DNA of 64,000 nt from Nematostella vectensis (Eukaryota; Cnidaria; Anthozoa; Actiniaria; Edwardsiidae): NCBI RefSeq assembly GCF_932526225.1, contig NC_064040.1:4771681-4835680 (forward strand), in the 5' to 3' direction. The notes beneath the pieces were generated by a model. The model was not told the DNA's origin. It was given only the letters and a program-made list of their open reading frames with translations, and did no database searches. Below, piece by piece: positions 56,701 through 64,000 of the stretch. The position numbers and the translations under genes were made by a program. Position 1 is the first letter of the stretch. The number at the start of each line of letters is the position of its first letter.

Positions 56701-59700
56701 ACTACATTTGTCACAGTACTACATTTAGTCACATACTACATTTGTCACATATTACATTTTGTCACATACTACATTTTGTCACATACTACATTTTGTCACA
56801 TACTACATTTGTCACAGTAGTACATTTTGTCACAGTATTACATTTTGTCACATACTACATACATTTTGTCCCAAACTACATACATTTTGTCACATACTAC
56901 ATACATTTTGCGACATACTACATACATTTTGTCACATACTACATTTGTCACAGTAGTACATTTTGTCACAGTATTACATTTTGTCACATACTACATTTTG
57001 TCACATATTACATTTTGTCACATACTACATTTTGTCACATACTACATACATTTTGTCCCAAACTACATACATTTTGTCACATACTACATACATTTTGCCA
57101 CATACTACATACATTTTGTCACATACTACATTTTGCCACGTCAGCCTCATGAAGACCAGGTAATGCCTGCAAATGTCGTGAAATCATACGCAATGCCCAT
57201 CAAATGCCTGTAGTTTCACTGCTATACCATCTTGCTTACCTGTGATGCATGCGGTGAACTCGTCACCACATGCAACCTTCTTAATTGGGATGCCAAAAAG
57301 AGCATCTACTCGCTTGGGATTCCTGTAGCATGCAACGTCACCATGTCCCAGCTGTCCGGACATGCCTTTCCCGCCGTGTGCATTCTACAGACCATGGGGG
57401 ATTTAGCTTTCAATGATTTCATGGAGGAAACATAGGAATTGGATGCGCAATTGAGGCAAAACTCAACGTGTCATAAAAACAACCAGGGTATACTCTATCT
57501 TTCATTAGCATATGTGGATATTTCATCACTTGAAAAATTGGAAATTTGTCATTGATTTTCCTCTCTCCCAAGTGGACAATCCTAATTATGTAAGTCCCCT
57601 TCAATTAAAGTGCTTGCCATGGCCAGATAGCTTTTCATTTTGTTAGGGTGCAATATTAAAATTATTAATTACAGTAAAGTTCCCTCCCCAACATGTCATG
57701 TGTTCTAAAAAAACTCACCGCCCAAGTAAACATCTCCTTCTCTACAGTCACAATAGCGAAATGTGAATGGCCAGCCGCAACCTATAAATGCAAAATGTTT
57801 CCAGTTGATCTTTGAAAATGAAGTTGCAATAAATAATCAACATAAATCCTATGAAAACAGTTCCAGCATTGCTTGGAAAACAAGAAGCATGATGGAGCTA
57901 AAAGATTGCAAGTGATGCAATAACATTATCCAAGAAATAATTATATAAGATTAATAATTAGTGGCAATTCAAAGGCTTCTGTACCATACCTGAGTCGCAG
58001 TATTACCAAGGACGAATGTGTCGACTTTCTGTGGTGTCTGCTTTCCGGCCCCCCAGAAATATACCTACATTTAGAAAACAAAAAGCCCAAATTGTTGTGT
58101 TCGTGAATCAGAAGAATAAATACAATACACCAAAAACTGGTAATCAACTCTGCCAAATTTCCATCTTTAATAAGACTTCTTGAGGGCAGACTCGATTACC
58201 AGTTTTTGGTGTATTACATTAGAAAACACATGCAATCACACACAAAAATCACAAACTCGTCATATCAATCATCTTACCACACATGTGATGCTCTAGGTAA
58301 TAAATTTGTTACCAGTACAATCTTACCTCACAAGTCAGGCTCTAAGTAATGAATGTGCCAAGTTCATCATCTTACATACCTCACAAGTCAGGCTCTAAGT
58401 AATGAATGTGTCAAGTTCATGACCTTACATACCTCACAAGTCAGGCTCTAAGTAATGAATGTGCCAAGTTTATCATCTTACATACCTCACAAGTCAGGCT
58501 TTAAGTAATGAACGGCCAAGTTCATGATCTTACATACCTCACAAGTCAGGCTTTAAGTAATGAACGGCCAAGTTCATGACCTTACATACCTCACAAGTCA
58601 GGCTTTAAGTAATTAACGGCCAAGTTCATGATCTTACATACCTCACAAGTCAGGCTCTAAGTAATGAATGGCCAAGTTCATGACCTCACAAGTCAGGCTC
58701 TAAGTAATGAACGGCCAAGTTCATGACCTCACACACCCCACAAGTCAGGCTCTAAGTGATGAATGGCCAAGTTCATGACCTCACATACCTCACAAGTCAG
58801 GCTTTAAGTAATGAACGGCCAAGTTCATGACCTCACAAGTCAGGCTTTAAGTAATGAACGGCCAAGTTCATGATTTTACATACCTCACAAGTCAGGCTCT
58901 AAGTAATGAACGGCCAAGTTCATGACCTTACATACCTCACAAGTCAGGCTCTAAGTAATGAACGGCCAAGTTCATGATCTTACATACCTCACAAGTCAGG
59001 CTCTAAGTAATGAACGGCCAAGTTCATCATCTTACATACCTCACAAGTCAGGCTCTAAGTAATGAACGGCCAAGTTCACGATACTACATACCTCACAAGT
59101 CAGGCTCTAAGTAATGAACGGCCAAGTTCATGACCTTACATACCTCACAAGTCAGGCTCTAAGTAATGAACGGCCAAGTTCATGATATTACATACCTCAA
59201 AAAATCACAAACTCGTCATATCCATCATCTTACCACACATGTGATGCTCTAGGTAATAAATTTGTTACCATTACAATCTTACCTCACAAGTCAGGCTCTA
59301 AGTAATGAATGTGCCAAGTTCATCATCTTACATACCTCACAAGTCAGGCTCTAAGTAATGAATGTGCCAAGTTCATCATCTTACATACCTCACAAGTCAG
59401 GCTTTAAGTAATGAACGGCCAGGTTCATGACCTTACATACCTCACAAGTCAGGCTCTAAGTAATGAACGGCCAAGTTCATGACCTCACACACCTCAAAAG
59501 TCAGGCTCTAAGTAATGAATGTGCCAAGTTCATGACCTTACATACCTCACAAGTCAGGCTCTAAGTAATGAACGGCCAAGTTCATGATCTTACATACCTC
59601 ACAAGTCAGGCTTTAAGTAATGAACGGCCAAGTTCATGACCTTACATACCTCACAAGTCAGGCTCTAAGTAATGAATGTGTCAAGTTCATAACCTTACAT

Positions 59701-62700
59701 ACCTCACAAGTCAGGCTCTAAGTAATGAATGTGCCAAGTTCATCATCTTACATACCTCACAAGTCAGGCTCTAAGTAATGAACGGCCAAGTTCATCATCT
59801 TACATACCTCACAAGTCAGGCTCTAAGTAATGAATGTGCCAAGTTCATCATCTTACATACCTCACAAGTCAGGCTTTAAGTAATGAACGGCCAAGTTTAT
59901 GATCTTACATACCTCACAAGTCAGGCTTTAAGTAATGAACGGCCAAGTTCATGACCTTACATACCTCACAAGTCAGGCTCTAAGTAATGAACGGCCAAGT
60001 TCATGACCTCACACACCTCAAAAGTCAGGCTCTAAGTAATGAATGTGCCAAGTTCATGACCTTACATACCTCACAAGTCAGGCTCTAAGTAATGAACGGC
60101 CAAGTTCATGATCTTACATACCTCACAAGTCTTAGATGTGATGACCGGGACTGTCTCTGAAGAGTGGGTCACCAGCCTGATAAAGCATTAAGGATGAGAA
60201 GTCAATACTTTATCAGTTTAGTTAAGTGCATGAGCTTCCACGAACTAAGAACGAAGCAGCAAGGAGAACCCTGACAGGCCTAACCTTGCACGACGTGTGG
60301 ATGAGTTGAGCTGCCAGACCTTTTTCTCCATTTCTCTGAAAAAGAGAGAGCTTCAGTCTGAATGAAAATTCCTTTGTCAAGAGTGTACCTAAAGCTGGTT
60401 TAAGTCGTAGATGGTGAATTATGTCTTTGCTTTTCCAAATACTCTACAGCTACAATAGTAACTCACTTCCCAAGAGTTGCTAATATGGGCATCTCAAGTA
60501 GTTCTTGGACTGAGGGCCGATCATCTGGATTCTAGAAATTTAAAAAAGAGAGCAATAACCCATTTGGACTACCCAATGCCCCAGATATATTTCTCTTCCT
60601 GTGAGAGGAGAATAACTCTGGTCATGTAACTAATAGTGTGGGTACTGTACTGTATCGTACTGTTATCAAGGGGAGCTGGGGATTGAGTGACGTTTTTGTA
60701 AAGGAAAAAGATGGAACATACAGGTTTACCTGAGAGAGTAGTTTGTTTACAAGACTGTTCATTTCCTCTGTGTACCGTTCATCAATCTCTTCATAATGCC
60801 CCTTGACAATATCTGACACAAGCCGCAGTGGATTCTGGGAAGAACAAGTTTTTTAACTCTTATGCCCATAATAGCAATTATCAACTACTAACTACACTTT
60901 TAATATTTTCAGAGAAACTTTGAGATGAATGTTCAGCAACAGCCAGTGTACAATACTGGAAATGAACCTGTGAGCTTCCTGTGAAAAAAACTACAAAGCA
61001 GGTTGAAATATTTTTTTTAAAGTTTCTCACTGCTTCCTTTCCAGTAGTGATGTGCAATATTTTTTTGATGTTAAATCGTACTCACAGAAGCATCAAAAAC
61101 TCAAAGAGCTTCCTGTGAAAAAAAAACTGCAAAGCAGGTTGAAATATTTTTTTTAAAGTTTCTCACTGCTTCCTTTCCAGTAGTGGAATTTTTTTGATGT
61201 TAAATCGTACTCACAGAGGCATCAAAGACTCGCTTGAGTGTGAGCACTTCATAAAGCACACAACCCACAGCCCACATATCACTTTTCTGGTTGTATCTAG
61301 AACAAGACATAATAGTTCTGTTATACCTAGGTTAAACAGTTGTTTGTATCATTTAGTTTAAAGGGACACAATTTCTGAGTGCAATGTTAAAAAGCCAGCG
61401 ATTAGCATATAAGAATCACATGTTAATTGACATGAAATTCATAACAAAGAGGATTTCAGCATATCGTGCCGTGAAAGTTCATGTCAATCCAGGGCCGTAG
61501 CAGGGGTAGTGCACTGGGGAAAGGTGCCCCCACCAAACATTTTGGAAAATTATAAGAAAATGACCAGTAGGGGCGTGGCTTTGCCCCCAATATTTTTCTT
61601 AATGTTTCTGTATTGTTCCCCTCCAATATTTTGAGGCCTGCTACGGCTCTGCAATCAGAAACTGTAAATGAATTTAAAATGTAGCTTATAGTTTGAAATT
61701 TGAATGCAATTGCCCTTTCATAAACAAACCTTAGAAGCCTTAACACCTACTTTTTTCCTTGAACAATCTCTGGGGACATGTAATATGGAGTGCCAACAAT
61801 CTATTAATATAAAATGAGAAATTGGTCATAGGCTTATATTCTTAAAAGAATGTGTGGATATATTGTCTGAAAATCCTCCCTAGTTAATACTCACAGAATC
61901 CGCCATGCCTTCAGAATCTAGGATTTTAGATATCCCAAAGTCTCCCAGTTTGACAAGTCCTGACTTTGTAAGGAAAATATTCATTGTCTTGATATCTCTA
62001 AAAGAATATGAAAATGTTTGATCATCATGAAAGACAAACACTATCACCTAATCTTAAAAAAATGGTATAAGATATGTATTCCTATCAATAAATCATTGAT
62101 GAGTAGCTTAGTTGTGGGAAGTGAGACTATGTGATCTGTATTTGCTCCTAGTGCCTGCACCTACCTTCCCCCCTCTCTCCCCCACTGCCTATCCCCCTCC
62201 CTTCTCCCAGTACCTATCCCTCTCCCTTCCCCCTACTTCCCCCATCCCTTCCCCAGTGCCTATCCCCTCAGACACCCCAGTGCCTACCCACTCAGACACC
62301 CCAGTGCCCATCCCCTCAGACACCCCAGTGCCTACCCCCTCAGACACCCCAGTGCTTATCCCCTCTCCCTCTAGTGCCTACTCCTTCCTCCTATGAGTGC
62401 ATATCCTCTTCCTTCCCTAAGTGCCACACTTTTTACCTGTGAACAATCCCATTTTCATGAATATGCCCAACTGCAGCACAGATTTGAAAAAAGTACCAGA
62501 TGACAACCTGAAAAAATATTTATCAGAGTAAAAAAGCTTTTGTATGATAAGTAAAATCTCAGTTATAAAATGTTTCATTCAATATACCTCTTCAGGAAAA
62601 AGTTCATTTTGTACGCAGATCTTGTCATGCAGTGTCCCACCTAAAAAATGGGTCCGATTGTTATTTCATTAATTTTATTGGCCCAAAGCTGTGGAAACAA

Positions 62701-62986
62701 ACAATTAATCTTTGCTGCTTTTCTAAAACTTATGATTGAAGAAAAGCAATGTTTTTTGTCAAGCCTTGGCCACATCAGTAAAGTCACAAAATTCTAAAAT
62801 ACACTCACCGTTGCAATATTCCATTTCAATAAATAGTGAAGTCCCATCAATGAAGTGGTTGAAGTATGTCACAATATTTGTATGATTCAGCAAAGACAAG
62901 ATGTCTATCTCCTTCAGGGCATCAGCCCTTTCTCTGTCACTCGCTCGGCTAAGGTTAACTTCTTTCCACACTACCAGCATATTGTC
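47813..62986 (-). CDS. NEK9: NEK9-like kinase with RCC1 propeller (5' exon(s) outside window)
   Basis: 29 coding exons, all with GT/AG borders and matching phases, about 950 aa in the window (human NEK9 979). Order: kinase domain (exons 1-8), linker [17 protein letters not shown] (exon 9), RCC1 propeller (exons 10-21), Ser/Pro/acid-rich linker (22-26), coiled coil and tail (27-29). The similarity to NEK9 is continuous, including VVWKEV at the kinase start and [10 protein letters not shown] after the propeller. Known role: a mitotic kinase that activates NEK6/NEK7, held inactive by its RCC1 domain and bound by LC8 at the tail. The glycine-rich loop exon lies upstream of 62987. NEK8 is excluded because NEK8 lacks the long C-terminal region. 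Most of the longer introns carry minisatellites, several overlapping exon ends (listed separately). The final exon has two possible frames. Confidence 0.95.
48170..48260. repeat. Short GGGAACC(C/T)AGG repeats
   Basis: GGGAACCCAGGGAGAGAT and GGGAACCTAGG alternate about four times in the last NEK9 intron. Confidence 0.65.
48395..48625. repeat. Tandem repeat, 60-63-bp unit, about 3.6 copies
   Basis: Copies of GACATTGTACATGTCACGCG followed by TCACACAAAACATGCAA start near 48421, 48481, 48544 and 48603 in the intron before NEK9 exon 28. It begins about 13 bases upstream of that exon's acceptor but does not include exon sequence. Confidence 0.9.
50041..50424. repeat. Six nearly identical copies of a 64-bp unit
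   Basis: Copies begin at 50041, 50105, 50169, 50233, 50297 and 50361, each starting ACGCCC(T/C)TAACTGG. They differ at only one to three positions in total, so the array is young. It lies in the NEK9 intron between exons 22 and 23, which otherwise (49609-50684) shows nothing. Confidence 0.96.
50780..51250. repeat. Tandem repeat, 70-bp unit, about 6.5 copies
   Basis: CATCCAGGCTTTT followed by CACAGGCATCCTAACAAGTC and CCACAGGTAACC repeats every 70 bases (for example 50911, 50981, 51051, 51121, 51191). It lies between NEK9 exons 21 and 22 and stops about 35 bases from the exon 21 donor. Confidence 0.95.
51285..60176 (-). CDS. NEK9: NEK9 exons 10-21: RCC1-repeat propeller
   Basis: Exons 60176-60122, 58064-57990, 57781-57719, 57384-57240, 56368-56207, 54512-54474, 54342-54296, 53442-53284, 53211-53162, 52707-52655, 52327-52166 and 51461-51285. 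RCC1 blade signatures occur at regular spacing: [144 protein letters not shown] and [14 protein letters not shown]. In the family this domain folds back on and inhibits the kinase. Exons 10, 14, 17 and 19 have their ends duplicated into the neighbouring intron. Confidence 0.93.
51560..52150. repeat. (CAT/CAC)n trinucleotide tract
   Basis: About 590 bases of mixed CAT, CAC and TAC triplets in the NEK9 intron between exons 20 and 21, starting about 20 bases after the exon 20 donor on the minus strand. The His-rich, Thr/Ile-rich and Val/Met-rich frames it creates are not supported as genes. Confidence 0.95.
52724..53135. repeat. Minisatellite, 37-bp unit, seeded at NEK9 exon 19 acceptor
   Basis: About ten copies of ACAACAAAGCGTTAGCAAAG followed by AGTGTGTATCTAGTGAG. 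Read on the minus strand each unit contains (C/T)AG then ATACACA, matching the exon 19 border CACACCAG|ATACACC at 52710-52701. One unit near 52845-52860 has the exact CACACCAG|ATACAC. A (CAAT)n run at 52718-52738 separates the exon from the array. Confidence 0.93.
53238..53334. repeat. Duplication of the 3' end of NEK9 exon 17
   Basis: Exonic bases 53300-53334 (plus-strand CTCAGGCTGTGTAATGTG and on to CTAGCTGGTT) recur at 53238-53272, in the intron just after the donor, with three mismatches in 35. The spacing is 62 bases. The intronic copy retains the exon sequence but not the donor. Confidence 0.85.
54680..56220. repeat. 1.5-kb minisatellite, 28-bp unit, overlapping NEK9 exon 14 donor
   Basis: About 54 copies of ATGACGACCACCTGATCACT plus CACCACAC. 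On the minus strand each unit reads GTCGTCATGTGTG|gtgagtg, identical to the last bases of exon 14 (ending 56207) and its donor. Sub-blocks repeat as larger units: the motif GAGTATGTGACCAGTCACC occurs near 54700 and 54925. Confidence 0.96.
56607..57140. repeat. Tandem repeat, 17-22-bp units
   Basis: Around 28 copies of ATTTTGTCACATACTAC with length variants (GTCACAGTA; an extra ATAC). A block of about 150 bases is itself repeated (56770-56930 against 56945-57110). It lies in the NEK9 intron between exons 13 and 14 and does not touch either exon. The ORFs here are artefacts. Confidence 0.93.
58124..58215. repeat. Perfect 22-bp inverted repeat with 48-base loop
   Basis: 58124-58145 (AATACACCAAAAACTGGTAA plus TC) is the exact reverse complement of 58194-58215. 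Pairing continues inward for about ten more bases with three mismatches. It sits 60 bases upstream of the NEK9 exon 11 acceptor on the transcribed strand and could fold in the pre-mRNA. Confidence 0.9.
58322..60131. repeat. 1.8-kb minisatellite, 52-53-bp unit, overlapping NEK9 exon 10 donor
   Basis: About 34 copies of CTCACAAGTCAGGCTCTAAG followed by TAATGAACGGCCAAGTTCAT and GATCTTACATAC. On the minus strand each unit carries GACTTGTGAG|gtatgtaag, the same ten exonic bases and nine donor bases as the authentic end of exon 10 at 60122. A non-repeat segment (58228-58321, starting CACAAACTCGTCATATC) recurs at 59207-59285, so the array has also doubled as a block. Confidence 0.96.
60285..62986 (-). 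CDS. NEK9: NEK9 exons 1-9 of window: kinase domain and linker
   Basis: Exons 62986-62809, 62640-62588, 62507-62437, 61997-61895, 61800-61751, 61296-61215, 60834-60730, 60531-60467 and 60335-60285. Visible kinase motifs: ATP-anchoring Lys in VVWKEV, the hinge EMEYCNGG, the catalytic loop HRDIKTMN, the metal motif DFG in KLGDFGISK, an activation loop with [10 protein letters not shown] (the Thr equals human Thr210), and the C-lobe [11 protein letters not shown]. Human NEK9 has DYG at the DFG position, as I recall it; here the ancestral DFG is kept. Exon 9 encodes the short basic linker to the propeller. All residues needed for activity that fall in the window are present, so the kinase is probably active. 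Confidence 0.94.
60972..61234. repeat. Tandem duplication over the NEK9 exon 6 donor
   Basis: 60972-61105 and 61106-61234 are copies of one segment (GAGCTTCCTGTGAAAAAA to CATCAAA(A/G)ACTC). Each contains, on the minus strand, GAGT(T/C)TTTGATGC(T/C)TCT|gtgagtacg. Only the second copy (61215-61234) is attached to the real exon 6; the first (about 61079-61100) is an intronic decoy. Confidence 0.92.
61490..61651. mobile_element. Inverted-repeat element with 5-bp target duplication
   Basis: Termini CAGGGCCGTAGCAGG and CCTGCTACGGCTCTG are inverted repeats with one mismatch, flanked by CAATC on both sides. 162 bp, no ORF. The ends and the 5-bp duplication resemble the copy at 36893. It lies in the NEK9 intron between exons 5 and 6. 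Confidence 0.75.
62225..62370. repeat. C-rich tandem repeat, 24-bp unit
   Basis: CCCCAGTGCCTACCCCCTCA then GACA repeats about five times, with looser CCCTTCCC repeats before it, in the NEK9 intron between exons 3 and 4. Confidence 0.88.
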
Positions 62987-64000
62987 CTGGAAACAGAAAT
63001 ATCACTGACTTAAGTGGATTTTAGCAGCTATGAATAATCAGCATATTAACAGCTGAAGAGTGTTACTTTATGATGGCTACAAAAATCCTGATTATTAAAA
63101 TTGTCTTAGGCTAATTTCAAACATTTTAATGTCCATGAGCAAATGCCTGCAAATGCCTGCAAATGAATCAGGTCGATTGTTTCATCTTCATTTGCGTGCA
63201 TTTGTATTGAATATGGTTCATGGATAATACAACATTTGAGCTTAGCATTAGGAGAATATTATAGTCACACAACCTGTATAATTTAAAGTTTTTCCAAGTT
63301 CACTAGATGATGGTTATGTAATAAACATGCAACATGCCACAAGAACCATCATCAGCAGGTGGGTGAGCGGGGGCGTCACTGCACATCATCTTGTTTACAG
63401 GTCACTTAATGGTGACAATAGAAAAATTATAACTGTCTGGGATTATGGTCATAACAAGACCCTTCTGATAATAGGAATAGAATGCAGTTAAATTCAATGC
63501 ATGGATCAATTGTTCTTACAGCTATTCTCAAAACTTAAATTATGATTATAATCATCCAATAAAACCCACTATACACTGTCCCTTATATACATTTTTCTAG
63601 GTATTTATACAGTAGAAAGTTTATTTCTGGGCAAGAAACATATGTGTGATGTCACAGTCCCTGCCTCCATTTTTCTATAGGTCCACTTTCTATAGGTCCA
63701 CTTTCTATAGGTCCACTTTCTAGCCAAATTGACAAGATACACCACGTTATTGTATTAAGCATAATTATTTGTCTTGGAGTGTCAAAGATTATAAACATAA
63801 CTTTCACTTATTCATATCCAAACTAGGTTAATCGTGTCCGATCTAAATCTGAGTTTATATTTTATGTTTACAGGTACTCCAATATAAGTCAAGATTATAA
63901 CTTTATCATTACTATGTATAATAATATATAATTTTCAAAATCATAGATTAGTGCATGATGGAATGTGCAACTGACCACATGGATTTGACAGCAGGAGAAG
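62987..64000. other. NEK9 upstream intron, no exon seen
   Basis: No glycine-rich-loop exon (GxGxFG) is found on the minus strand up to the window end, so the first NEK9 exon(s) lie beyond 64000. A 15-bp repeat (TTTCTATAGGTCCAC) occurs about three times at 63672-63722, and AATGCCTGCA twice near 63145. Confidence 0.6.

Noticed and set aside
56493-57213. Repeat-rich ORFs with TYYICH-type motifs
   Set aside because: The tandem array is open in several frames and has no support outside the repeat.

Overview
The window is animal genomic DNA, most likely from an anthozoan cnidarian such as a Nematostella-like sea anemone. Its genes are split by many GT-AG introns, have poly(A) signals and resemble animal families. 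The tRNA-Tyr carries the intron usual for animal nuclear genomes. The species call is inference.

Layout, left to right. (1) 259-5843, plus: the last four exons of presenilin, with a 4-kb, 21-bp minisatellite in the last intron. (2) 5844-12393: intergenic, with several short tandem arrays. (3) 12394-13707, plus: an intronless ATP-grasp ligase-like gene with its own TATA-like box and poly(A) signal. (4) 14623-14708, minus: tRNA-Tyr(GUA) with intron. (5) 14793-15818, minus: CINP, four exons. (6) 17374-19705, plus: ZC2HC1C, two coding exons. (7) 21407-23001, minus: a VHR/DUSP3-like dual-specificity phosphatase, two exons. (8) 26162-29871, minus: an unrecognised five-exon nuclear-looking protein. 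(9) 30501-30809, plus: a small unrecognised ORF, divergent from the previous gene. (10) 30810-47812: 17 kb without a recognisable gene, holding inverted-repeat and foldback elements. (11) 47813-62986, minus: NEK9, 29 coding exons encoding a NEK kinase domain, an RCC1 propeller and a coiled-coil tail. Only its first exon(s) lie outside the window. 62987-64000 is its upstream intron.

The genes do not form an operon. CINP (CDK2/ATR-linked replication factor) and NEK9 (mitotic kinase upstream of NEK6/7) are both cell-cycle genes. PSEN1, ZC2HC1C and NEK9 lie together on human 14q24 and CINP on 14q32, so the window looks like a piece of an ancestral animal linkage group.

The most unusual feature is the repeat landscape of NEK9. 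Most of its long introns carry a different minisatellite. Three arrays and two single duplications overlap an exon end: the repeat unit contains the last or first exonic bases, and in four of the five it also contains the splice site itself, giving tens of decoy donors or acceptors. Presenilin shows a related duplication over its stop codon. This suggests repeated tandem duplication seeded at exon boundaries.

All exon joins were worked out by eye from splice consensus, reading phase and remembered homologues. No alignment or database search was run.
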